Positions 1 through 5,268 of a stretch of 5,268 bases of DNA are shown here, one piece after another. Position numbers and translations under genes: made by a program. Numbering within the stretch: the stretch's first letter is position 1; every line of letters begins with the position of its first letter. Origin of the DNA: Mageeibacillus sp. UBA5442 (GTDB lineage Bacteria > Bacillota > Clostridia > Saccharofermentanales > DTU023). The stretch lies in assembly GCA_002427475.1 (NCBI GenBank), contig DIRG01000099.1:1-5268 (forward strand), read 5' to 3'. The notes beneath the pieces are model-generated. The model did not search any database and was not told where the DNA came from. It saw only the letters and a list, made by a program, of their open reading frames with translations.

Positions 1-714
1 TTCTCTTAGCGAGAGCAAGTGGCATCTCAGACGCGTCAACTCTTCATCGATAGCAGCTTTGTCTGCGAAAATAGCGGTCTCAGCGAAAAGGCGCTGGTCA
101 TCGTACCACTCCTGTCGCTCCTCAGCCAAAAGCTCCTCCGCTCGCGCGAGTAGCCTTTCACGATAATGATTAAGAACTAGCGGTGACAGCTCTTCAATTC
201 TCTTCCATTCTTCTTCCAAATCGTCTGTCTTCTGCAGTAAATCGTGTGTCAGCCTGCTGCCTTCTAATTGACGAGCTTCTTCCAACTGTGTCAGTGCGGA
301 GGTCATCGCCCGGCTCAAGATATCGCTGATGAGTTCTTCATCTAGGGGATCATCAACTTCGACAAAAATATCTCCAAATCTGCTCAGAACACTTAAGGCT
401 TCATAATTGTCCGCCCCACTCAGGTCAGCCAATTCTGTCACGGCCTCGAAGTAAGATTTCGCCAAAGGACGATCCAATTTGACCTTGCGGCCACTGGACT
501 CGAGCTGTTGCAAAGTAACAAACACATCAACCTTGCCGCGTTTGATACGCTCTTGCACTTGAGTACGCAAGCTATTTTCAAAGCGCAAAAAACTGCGCGG
601 CATCCGCACAGAAACATCAAGAAAGCGGTGATTTACTGATTTTATTTCAATTGATACTGAGAGATCTTTGCTTTCGGCTGAACCGGAACCGTAGCCGGTC
701 ATACTATTTAACAT
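1..714 (-). CDS. yicC: YicC/YloC-family endoribonuclease, C-terminus cut by the window edge
   Basis: This is the first 238 residues of a YicC/YloC-type protein; no stop occurs before base 1, and the family is usually about 290 residues, so roughly 50 C-terminal residues lie outside the window. The N-terminus carries the family signature SMTGYG (residues 4-9), followed by IEIKSVNHRFLD (22-33) and RGKVDV (59-64). A charged helical region (about 140-200) leads into the C-terminal DUF1732 part, with RLFAETAIFADKAAIDEEL at about 207-225. Family members are known from E. coli and B. subtilis work as endoribonucleases that affect RNA turnover. The ATG at 714 is supported by an AAGGA ribosome binding site at 721-725, six bases upstream, and by the usual Mxx-SMTGYG beginning. 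It follows the phosphoesterase gene by 21 nt and is probably its operon partner. The reading frame is intact as far as it can be seen. In many Firmicutes gmk and rpoZ come next, which cannot be checked here. Confidence 0.95.
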   Translation of the reverse strand, partial: MLNSMTGYGSGSAESKDLSVSIEIKSVNHRFLDVSVRMPRSFLRFENSLRTQVQERIKRGKVDVFVTLQQLESSGRKVKLDRPLAKSYFEAVTELADLSGADNYEALSVLSRFGDIFVEVDDPLDEELISDILSRAMTSALTQLEEARQLEGSRLTHDLLQKTDDLEEEWKRIEELSPLVLNHYRERLLARAEELLAEERQEWYDDQRLFAETAIFADKAAIDEELTRLRCHLLSLRE

Positions 715-735
715 AATTCGTCCTTCCCTAGCCCT

Positions 736-1497
736 TTAGTCGGTACTTATAGTGTTATCAAAATCTGAAATTATTCCATCTTCACCGAGTAAAACTGGCT
801 TAAAGTTTACTTGGTCGGCAGACGTTAAAACGTAACGTACTTGGTCAAGCAACGGTGAAGTCAAATAATAAGGCAATTTATGATGTATATGGCCGAACAC
901 GCACAGTGGGATCTCCGCTTGGCTTAAGAGTTCGGACATGGCGCTGCCCTCTCCGTTCGGTGAAATAGGAGGATAATGCATCACGAATACAGGTGTCAGC
1001 CCACCATTACCTCTTTTTATTTGTGCTTTCATCTCATCGAGGGAAAGTTGCATGCGGATTAGTTCCCTGTCAAATATTTTCTGATCCTGACCTGTGAACT
1101 CATCATCGCTAGGTAAGAGCCAACCACGACTCCCGCCAATAAGAAAAGAACCGAAACGCAGAGCGTTGTTTCGCAAGAAATGAATTGTGTTCATGTCTTC
1201 CTGCTCACAGAGCTCGTACATCTTTTTCAAACTCGTCCACCAGTAATCGTGATTGCCACGCAGAAGAATTTTCTGTCCAGGAAGACGATCTATAAACTGA
1301 AGATCAGGTAAAGCCTCATCCAGGTTTTTAGCCCAAGAAATATCGCCACCGAGAATTACCACGTCATCATCTGACACCAGCTCGTGCCAGAACTCCTCGA
1401 TCAAGAGAGTGTGGTTTTTCCACTTATCACCAAACACTGTCATCGGTTTGTCGACGACATGAGCTAAATGAAGATCAGATAAGGCAAATAATTTCAC
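736..1497 (-). CDS. Calcineurin-like metallophosphoesterase (COG1768-type predicted phosphohydrolase)
   Basis: A 253-residue, single-domain cytoplasmic metallophosphoesterase with no signal peptide or membrane segment. All dinuclear-metal motifs are present: SDLH (D8, H10), GGDISW (D52), GNHD (N82, H83, D84), MHYPP (H174) and GHIHH (H203, H205). Near the C-terminus SADQVNFKP (226-234) corresponds to the tail motif seen in clostridial members. The family hydrolyses phosphoester bonds, but the substrate of this subgroup is not known to me, so no specific reaction is claimed. The start is GTG at 1495-1497, one base after the uvrC TGA, with a GAGGAG ribosome binding site inside the last uvrC codons; this implies translational coupling to uvrC. 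The gene ends with TAA, 21 nt before yicC. Its position between a repair nuclease and an endoribonuclease suggests nucleic-acid or nucleotide metabolism, but that is inference only. The metallophosphoesterase call is very firm; the biological role is open. Confidence 0.95.
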   Translation of the reverse strand: MKLFALSDLHLAHVVDKPMTVFGDKWKNHTLLIEEFWHELVSDDDVVILGGDISWAKNLDEALPDLQFIDRLPGQKILLRGNHDYWWTSLKKMYELCEQEDMNTIHFLRNNALRFGSFLIGGSRGWLLPSDDEFTGQDQKIFDRELIRMQLSLDEMKAQIKRGNGGLTPVFVMHYPPISPNGEGSAMSELLSQAEIPLCVFGHIHHKLPYYLTSPLLDQVRYVLTSADQVNFKPVLLGEDGIISDFDNTISTD

Positions 1498-1498
1498 T

Positions 1499-3385
1499 TC
1501 AAATCTCCTCAGGATGATAATGCAAATAAACTGCTTCAGCTACTTCTTCGGGCAAGGATTTGACCGCCTTTAAATCTTCCAAGCTGGCCTCGGACAACCT
1601 CTTAAGAGAACCGAATTCTTTGAGCAAGAGTTTGCGGCGAGCGGGACCGATCCCGGGGATGCTTTCAAGCTTATATTGCATCCGGCGTTTATGTTCCTGC
1701 TTGTTGCGCAAACGGTTAGCAAAGCGGTGGGCTTCATCCTGTAATGCGGTCAATAGACGCAAAACGCCTAGACGAATGGCCCTTTCATCCGCATCTTCTC
1801 CTTCAGCGGCGCGCGACAACTCAATCGTATTGCCGTCACTAGTAACTAATGCTCGTGTGCGATGCCTCGTATCTTTGACGATGCCTGCTACCGTGATACC
1901 TGCGTCATCGAGCAAATCCTTAACCGCATTAACATGGCCCTGACCGCCATCAATAAGTACTATATCAGGTCTGCTGTCGACGTTCTCGTCCGATAGATGT
2001 CGCAACCTGCGTTCAATCAACTCACGCATGGCACGATAATCATCGATGCCTTCAAAGCTTTTGATAGTAAAGTGGCGATATGATTTCCGCTCCGGTCTGC
2101 CGTCGCGGAAAACGACCATGGCTCCGGTTCTTTCTTCCGCAGTAGAAGAGGAAATATCATAGGCCTCAATGCGCTGAGGATAACCTTTGCAGCCGGCATA
2201 TTCAGACAAGGTCCGCAAGGTTATTTCTAAGTCTTGAGCAGACTTACCGCCCATTAAGGTATGGCGCATGAGGGACCACTTGGCATTTTTGGCTGCAAGG
2301 TCGATTGTTGCCTTCTTTGCTCCGCGCTTAGGTACATGCAAGCTGACTTTACCACCTCGTAAAGCTGAAAGATATTCAGCTAACAAATCAGCGTCACTTA
2401 TTTCTGCGCTTGTCAGTATCAAAGGTGGAATCTCTCCGCCTTGTTCATAAACGGAGCGCAGGAAAACCTCCAGATAAGTGCCGTCATCTTCACCGGAGTC
2501 TTCAGCAAAGCGGTAAACGTTACCGGTCACGCGCCCTTCTCGGACTTCCAGCTTTTGCAAGGAGATATCACTACCGTTGCGCTCCAAAGCCAGAGCATCG
2601 TAGTCTCCACCCTGTGGATCGACAATATGCTGCTTTTCTTCCAAGCGGCGGAGAGCCTGCCATTTCTCTCGCAAAGATGCAGCACGCTCGAACTCAAGAG
2701 CTTCGCTAGCTGCGTCCATCTGAGCCTTCAGGTTCTGGGTCAGTTCGCCATATCGTCCTTCGAGGAAGCGGATAACATCTGCTACCATCTCTCCGTATTC
2801 CTCTTGCGACACCTTCCCGGCGCAAGGGCCTAAACATCTGCCAATATAATAATTGAGGCAGGGACGTTTCTTGCCAATGTCGCGTGGCAAGTCACGATTA
2901 CAGGTTCTGAGTGGGTAAATACTCTGCAGAGCGTCGAGTGCGCGACTGATATCACCGCTTAACCAAGGGCCAAAGTAGCGCGCACCTTCTTTAACGTCGT
3001 CTTCGATGTGGAAAGACTTCTCTACTTTGGGGAAAGCGTCTTGTAAGGTGACACGGATGTAGGGATACTCTTTGTCATCACGCAAAAGAATATTGTAGCG
3101 CGGCTTATGTTCTTTGATTAAATTTGCTTCTAGGATGAGAGCTTCAAGCTCTGTCGAACAGACTATGATCTCGAAGTCTGCAATCCGATTGATCATAGCT
3201 TGAACTTTGGCATTACCGTCGGGTTTGGCTGTGAAATAAGATCTGAGCCGGCTGCGCAAGGAGAGGGCTTTTCCGACATAAATAATAGAACCCGTGTCGT
3301 CTTTCATCAAGTAAACGCCGGGTTCTTCAGGAACTAAATTCAGTCTAACTTCAAATGAGCGCTGCTGTTCTGAGCTGTGCTGCAT
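1499..3385 (-). CDS. uvrC: UvrABC excinuclease subunit C
   Basis: A full-length, 628-residue UvrC, the nuclease that makes the 3' and 5' incisions around DNA lesions after UvrA and UvrB load. The N-terminal GIY-YIG nuclease (about 20-98) has GVY (23-25), YVGK (Y36, K39), R46, E86 and N98, matching the catalytic set known from Thermotoga UvrC. Four cysteines (C162, C176, C184, C188) fit the family's iron-sulfur cluster motif. A UvrB-binding UVR helix pair lies at about 213-248. The RNase H-like 5' nuclease has D410 (EAYDISS), D449, D479 (LIDGGQGH) and H553 (DEAHRFA). Tandem helix-hairpin-helix motifs follow at 573-624, the first as IPGIGP and the second more degenerate. An in-frame GTG lies directly before the ATG at 3385. 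I prefer the ATG because AGGAG at 3393-3397 is 7 nt from it and only 4 nt from the GTG. The gene ends TGA, one base before the phosphoesterase. Confidence 0.98.
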   Translation of the reverse strand: MQHSSEQQRSFEVRLNLVPEEPGVYLMKDDTGSIIYVGKALSLRSRLRSYFTAKPDGNAKVQAMINRIADFEIIVCSTELEALILEANLIKEHKPRYNILLRDDKEYPYIRVTLQDAFPKVEKSFHIEDDVKEGARYFGPWLSGDISRALDALQSIYPLRTCNRDLPRDIGKKRPCLNYYIGRCLGPCAGKVSQEEYGEMVADVIRFLEGRYGELTQNLKAQMDAASEALEFERAASLREKWQALRRLEEKQHIVDPQGGDYDALALERNGSDISLQKLEVREGRVTGNVYRFAEDSGEDDGTYLEVFLRSVYEQGGEIPPLILTSAEISDADLLAEYLSALRGGKVSLHVPKRGAKKATIDLAAKNAKWSLMRHTLMGGKSAQDLEITLRTLSEYAGCKGYPQRIEAYDISSSTAEERTGAMVVFRDGRPERKSYRHFTIKSFEGIDDYRAMRELIERRLRHLSDENVDSRPDIVLIDGGQGHVNAVKDLLDDAGITVAGIVKDTRHRTRALVTSDGNTIELSRAAEGEDADERAIRLGVLRLLTALQDEAHRFANRLRNKQEHKRRMQYKLESIPGIGPARRKLLLKEFGSLKRLSEASLEDLKAVKSLPEEVAEAVYLHYHPEEI

Positions 3386-3392
3386 CACTTGA

Positions 3393-3399
3393 CTCCTCT
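3393..3399 (-). promoter_or_regulatory. Ribosome binding site of uvrC
   Basis: On the minus strand this reads AGAGGAG. It decides between the paired starts GTG (3386-3388) and ATG (3383-3385): the spacing is 4 nt to the GTG and 7 nt to the ATG, which favours ATG. Its AGAGGA core is also repeated in the 5' arm of the hairpin just upstream. Confidence 0.8.
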
Positions 3400-3422
3400 G
3401 TCTATTTGCTTCGACCGGTGGG

Positions 3423-3453
3423 AAGAGGACTGCAGTATCGTGGCAGTCCTCTT
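3423..3453 (-). promoter_or_regulatory. 11-bp perfect stem-loop in the uvrC leader
   Basis: On the minus strand AAGAGGACTGC is followed by a 9-nt loop (CACGATACT) and then GCAGTCCTCTT, with no mismatch in 11 pairs. There is no run of T after the stem on either strand, so it is not a classical intrinsic terminator. It ends 23 nt before the uvrC ribosome binding site and 37 nt before the ATG. Its 3' arm contains TCCTCT, which is complementary to AGAGGA in that ribosome binding site, so the stem could compete with occlusion of the site. The inverted repeat is certain; a regulatory role is inference. It could instead stabilise the mRNA end or be a protein-binding dyad. Confidence 0.6.
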
Positions 3454-3467
3454 AAGTCCGGATGGAT

Positions 3468-3498
3468 AGTATATGTTTGTATAAGTGGTTTGTATGAA
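3468..3498 (-). promoter_or_regulatory. Weak candidate promoter for uvrC
   Basis: A good -10 box, TATACT, lies at 3468-3473 on the minus strand. The best available -35 is TTCATA (3493-3498; four of six match TTGACA), at a rather long 19-nt spacing. If used, transcription would begin near 3461, just before the leader hairpin. The -35 overlaps the 3494-3521 inverted repeat, which could act as an operator. uvrC may equally be reached by readthrough from the HPr-like gene. Confidence 0.25.
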
Positions 3499-3521
3499 TC
3501 TGAGAATGTACTGAGATTCAT
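3494..3521. repeat. 8-bp inverted repeat downstream of the HPr-like gene
   Basis: On the plus strand ATGAATCT (3494-3501) is mirrored by AGATTCAT (3514-3521) across a 12-nt spacer. It begins 14 nt after the HPr-like stop codon. In minus-strand RNA it could fold as a modest AT-rich stem, but no T-tract follows, so it is a poor terminator candidate. It overlaps the possible uvrC -35 box and could be an operator or an mRNA end stabiliser. Together with the leader hairpin and weak promoter it accounts for what I can see in the 147-nt gap 3389-3535. Confidence 0.4.
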
Positions 3522-3535
3522 TACTAATAGATTTG

Positions 3536-3802
3536 TTAGAGTTCTTTCGTGGTGTCCAGCATGTAATCAACGATGACTTCTACTGCAGCTTCCTCATCTT
3601 CGCCTTCGGCGATGACTTTCAGCTGATCACCACTGTCAATACCTAATGACATCACTCCAAGCAAGCTCTTTGCGTTTGCGCGACGATCATTCTTTTCAAT
3701 GTAAATGCTGGATTCAAAATTTGAGGCCTTTTGAATCAATAATGCAATTGACTTCATGTGCGTCTCTTCGTCACACGCAAAACACACTTCCCTTGATATC
3801 AT
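3536..3802 (-). CDS. HPr-family phosphocarrier-like protein with an altered active-site loop
   Basis: An 88-residue protein of standard HPr length. The regulatory region is well conserved: NAKSLLGVMSL (43-53) puts Ser46 exactly where HPr kinase/phosphorylase modifies HPr or Crh, and IAEGEDEEAAVE (64-75) matches the family's final strand and helix. His15, the PTS phosphorylation site, is also at its canonical position. However, its loop reads EETHMKSIA (12-20) instead of the usual GLHARPA, so Arg17 becomes Lys and Pro18 becomes Ser. A CxxC (C7, C10) precedes the histidine, which is unusual. In the PTS, HPr passes phosphate from enzyme I to sugar permeases; Crh-type paralogues act only through Ser46 and CcpA. 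This protein may lean to regulation, but that is inference. The ATG at 3802 has GGAGG at 3810-3814, 7 nt upstream. A strong promoter of its own lies at 3875-3904. I withhold ptsH or crh because the type is unresolved. Confidence 0.88.
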   Translation of the reverse strand: MISREVCFACDEETHMKSIALLIQKASNFESSIYIEKNDRRANAKSLLGVMSLGIDSGDQLKVIAEGEDEEAAVEVIVDYMLDTTKEL

Positions 3803-3817
3803 AAAATTTCCTCCGTT

Positions 3818-3833
3818 AGCTTCTGGTGAAGCT
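3818..3833 (-). promoter_or_regulatory. Short hairpin just upstream of the HPr-like ribosome binding site
   Basis: On the minus strand AGCTTC, the tetraloop ACCA and GAAGCT form a perfect 6-bp stem. It ends 3 nt before the GGAGG ribosome binding site (3810-3814). It could modulate initiation or mRNA stability. The repeat is plain in the sequence, but a 6-bp stem is short enough to be chance. Confidence 0.3.
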
Positions 3834-3874
3834 CAACATTTCCTGTATCGTAACAGATTTTCGACCTATCATAA

Positions 3875-3904
3875 AGTATAGTCAGCAAGTCGAATTAATG
3901 TCAA
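3875..3904 (-). promoter_or_regulatory. Strong sigma-A type promoter for the HPr-like gene
   Basis: On the minus strand a perfect -35 TTGACA (3899-3904) is followed after 18 nt by the -10 TATACT (3875-3880). Transcription should start near 3867-3869, giving a leader of about 65 nt. Upstream, 3921-3955 is very A/T-rich and includes a run of seven A on the minus strand, which could help RNA polymerase as a distant UP-like element. This marks the HPr-like gene as the start of its own unit rather than a passive member of the tsaE-tsaB-rimI run. The rest of the 155-nt gap 3803-3957 shows no gene and no clear terminator. Confidence 0.75.
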
Positions 3905-3957
3905 TGAATACATTTCACATGCTTTATCTTATTTTTTTAAATTTTATTGCTAATTTA

Positions 3958-4416
3958 CTAAACTGACGAAATTAGCCCTGACATGAGCAGAGCATTTTCA
4001 CCATTATCACTATAATAGCCCCTGCGCATGCCCACTGTTTCCAGACCGTGAGCTTTGTATAGCGCAATAGCCGGAACGTTCCCTTCTCTGACCTCTAAAC
4101 GGACTGACTCGATACCTGCCGCAGCCGCCTCATGCAATGCGTATTCGAAAAGCCAAGAGCCTATGCCCTGCCCTTGAAAGTCGGGGGTCACAGCGAAGTT
4201 GAGAATCTCCAAAAAGTCGTCTGTGTGCATGCCGATTATAAAGGCTACGGGGCGGGATGCGTTGTCCACAGCAACAAAGAAATAAAGATCTTCGTCTCCC
4301 TGCATATCTGTAAACGCTCTTTTCTCCCAAGGAACCTTCTGCACCGCTGCCTCGATCTCAAAAACGCTCTCCACGTCAGCCTTATTTGCACGCCTGATTT
4401 CCAGAGGATACGGCAT
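3958..4416 (-). CDS. rimI: RimI-type protein N-terminal alanine acetyltransferase (GNAT)
   Basis: A 152-residue GNAT-fold enzyme of normal RimI length. In the model enzyme the protein acetylates the N-terminal alanine of ribosomal protein S18 with acetyl-CoA. The acetyl-CoA-binding motif A is NFAVTPDFQGQGIGSWLFEY (73-92), with QGQGIG at 81-86. E108 in LEVREGN and Y120 in IALYKAHG match the general base and general acid known in Salmonella RimI (E103 and Y115, also 12 apart). The typical tail follows: RRGYYSDNGENALLM (131-145). PW at 29-30 is the usual N-terminal family feature. Its ATG directly follows the TAG of tsaB, with a GGGGG ribosome binding site (4425-4429) inside the tsaB end, so translation is likely coupled. 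Linkage to tsaE and tsaB is typical of RimI; the actual substrate range is not shown by sequence. Confidence 0.93.
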   Translation of the reverse strand: MPYPLEIRRANKADVESVFEIEAAVQKVPWEKRAFTDMQGDEDLYFFVAVDNASRPVAFIIGMHTDDFLEILNFAVTPDFQGQGIGSWLFEYALHEAAAAGIESVRLEVREGNVPAIALYKAHGLETVGMRRGYYSDNGENALLMSGLISSV

Positions 4417-5145
4417 CTATTTGTCCCCCTTTTTTTTCAGGTTACGCTTAGCTGAAGATTCAATGCCATAGTTGGCTTCGAGCTCATGGGCTGCAGGAAA
4501 GCTCTCACCTCGCAAGTAAGCCGCCTGCGCCAAGAGAGCTATCTCTGCTGCACTGATATTATTCTTCTCGGGTTCTGCGAAAACAAAACGTTCTTCGGCA
4601 ACATTGAGAGGATGCTCTTGCTCCTGTTCGTCAAGATATTCTTGGATCAAAGGACTGCCATCGCCCACGAAAACGATCTTTTCATCCTGTGGGAATTTGT
4701 CCACCAGCGTTTCGAGAAAGGCACTTATCTCACGAGGTCTTTCCTCAATCAAACTTTCTCCCTTGAGATAAAGGCCTGAATAGACGCGCCCACCACGCGC
4801 ATCCACAACCGGAGCCACAAGCAAAGCAGCGTCAGCGATAGCGGCAGCCAAGGTCGCCAGCGAGGAAACGCCGTAGACTCTTTTGCCAGTGCCATAAGCC
4901 AACCCCATCACCGCACTAAGACCTATGCGAATCCCGGTAAAGGAGCCCGGTCCGGTAGTCGTCGCAAAAAGGTCAATATCCGCTATGCTCAAGTCATTAT
5001 TTTGCAATATCTGATTTATAGCCGGCAGTAGGCTGCTGGCATGCTGCATTGTGTCTTGGCCTGAGATTTCTTCGACGACAGTCCCCTCTTTGCTTAAGGC
5101 GACGGAAATGGACTTTCCGGAGGTGTCACTTGCGAGAATTATCAT
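4417..5145 (-). CDS. tsaB: tRNA threonylcarbamoyladenosine (t6A) biosynthesis protein TsaB
   Basis: TsaB is the non-catalytic ASKHA-fold partner that dimerises with TsaD and works with TsaE in making t6A37 on ANN-decoding tRNAs. The N-terminus MIILASDTSG (1-10) is the family opening. The hallmark TTGPGSFTGIRIGLSAVMGL spans 63-82, and DARGGRVYSGLY (115-126) is the second family motif. From the ATG at 5145 the protein has 242 residues, close to the usual size. An upstream in-frame ATG at 5157 would add MRLK. I prefer 5145 because the family starts at this point and GAGG at 5152-5155 sits 6 nt before it. The start overlaps the end of tsaE by 20 nt. The C-terminus is lysine-rich and encoded by A8 followed by G5, then AAA TAG, which abuts rimI in the same frame. 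TsaD itself is not in the window. Confidence 0.95.
   Translation of the reverse strand: MIILASDTSGKSISVALSKEGTVVEEISGQDTMQHASSLLPAINQILQNNDLSIADIDLFATTTGPGSFTGIRIGLSAVMGLAYGTGKRVYGVSSLATLAAAIADAALLVAPVVDARGGRVYSGLYLKGESLIEERPREISAFLETLVDKFPQDEKIVFVGDGSPLIQEYLDEQEQEHPLNVAEERFVFAEPEKNNISAAEIALLAQAAYLRGESFPAAHELEANYGIESSAKRNLKKKGDK
4425..4429 (-). promoter_or_regulatory. Ribosome binding site of rimI inside the tsaB tail
   Basis: GGGGG on the minus strand, preceded by eight A, lies 8 nt before the rimI ATG. It is the only purine-rich site available for rimI and overlaps coding sequence for the TsaB C-terminus, which supports translational coupling of the two genes. Confidence 0.6.
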
Positions 5146-5268
5146 CTTTAGCCTCATCTCTACTAGCTTCCGCAGATCTTGCTTGCGGAAATTTCAAGTC
5201 AATCTGCCGCTCGTTACCCTCTCCGGCAAAAGTCAGGTGCACTTCAATCACATCTTCAGGAAGAGCTT
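5126..5268 (-). CDS. tsaE: TsaE, C-terminal end only (t6A ATPase)
   Basis: Only the last 46 codons are present; the gene enters from the right edge and ends with TGA at 5126-5128. The visible part begins ALPEDVIEVHLTFAGEGNER and continues with QIDLKF, which fits the end of TsaE: a proline after the conserved core, then alternating strands with an arginine. The P-loop and the rest of the ATPase domain lie outside the window. TsaE is the ATPase that drives turnover of the TsaB-TsaD complex in t6A synthesis. After the domain ends there is a charged, probably disordered tail of about 20 residues (SAEASRDEAKDDNSRK). The final codons overlap the tsaB start in another frame, as is common for this pair. 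The call relies on this short end plus the directly following tsaB, so it is good but not certain. Confidence 0.8.
   Translation of the reverse strand, partial: ALPEDVIEVHLTFAGEGNERQIDLKFPQARSAEASRDEAKDDNSRK

Noticed and set aside
1..714. Broken yicC
   Set aside because: The frame is open throughout with all N-terminal motifs; the missing end is due to the window border, not a mutation.
1560..1943. Plus-strand open frame of 127 codons inside uvrC
   Set aside because: It is antisense to the conserved UvrC C-terminal region, has no recognisable motif, and is explained by the codon bias of uvrC.
2410..2833. Two overlapping plus-strand open frames of 99 and 130 codons
   Set aside because: Both lie opposite well-conserved UvrC sequence in different frames and their translations resemble no protein family.
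3423..3453. Intrinsic terminator between the HPr-like gene and uvrC
   Set aside because: The stem is strong but neither strand has a T-tract after it, so I list it as a leader hairpin.
3468..3482. Possible LexA (SOS) box upstream of uvrC
   Set aside because: Only a half-like match to the Firmicutes site (CAAACATAT versus CGAACATATGTTCG) is present; the second half is missing and the GAAC core is altered.
3905..3917. Possible CcpA cre site next to the HPr-like promoter
   Set aside because: It reads TGAAATGTATTCA on the minus strand; it has a 4-bp dyad but lacks the central CG and the correct length of cre sites.
3921..3960. Intrinsic terminator after rimI
   Set aside because: The only stem is TAAATT with AATTTA, all A/T, and it is followed by A rather than T on the transcribed sense. 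It would not be a stable terminator.
4132..4779. Plus-strand open frames opposite rimI and tsaB
   Set aside because: They run antisense to genes with clear catalytic and family motifs and show no motif of their own.

Overview
The window is a run of ordinary bacterial housekeeping genes, all on the minus strand, so it is read from the right end to the left. Base composition looks mid-range in the genes and clearly AT-rich only in the gap at 3803-3957. Three things point to a Gram-positive, low-to-mid GC lineage (Bacillota, probably a Clostridia-type anaerobe): strong GGAGG-type ribosome binding sites, an HPr-family protein with the regulatory Ser46 region, and a clostridial-type COG1768 phosphohydrolase beside yicC. 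This assignment is inference; no RNA gene or species marker is present.

Right block (5268 to 3958): the C-terminal end of tsaE, then tsaB, then rimI. tsaE overlaps the start of tsaB. The TAG stop of tsaB directly abuts the ATG of rimI in the same reading frame. TsaE and TsaB serve t6A37 tRNA modification, and RimI is the N-terminal acetyltransferase often encoded with them. The usual partner tsaD does not follow.

Middle (3957 to 3389): a strong sigma-A type promoter (3875-3904) and a leader of about 65 nt precede a divergent HPr-like gene. This protein keeps His15 and Ser46 at canonical positions but has lost the rest of the active-site loop. A 147-nt gap then separates it from uvrC. It holds an 11-bp perfect hairpin just upstream of the uvrC ribosome binding site, a weaker inverted repeat and a weak candidate promoter. 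No classical T-tract terminator is visible in either gap.

Left block (3388 to 1): uvrC (nucleotide excision repair), a one-base gap, a GTG-started metallophosphoesterase, then after 21 nt a yicC/yloC endoribonuclease gene cut by the left edge of the window. The tight spacing and good ribosome binding sites suggest that uvrC, the phosphoesterase and yicC are co-transcribed.

I found no mobile element, CRISPR array, tRNA/rRNA, toxin-antitoxin pair or phage gene. The points most worth a second look are the altered HPr-like protein and its placement next to uvrC, and the uvrC leader hairpin, whose arm repeats the ribosome-binding-site sequence. I do not see a clear new multi-gene system.
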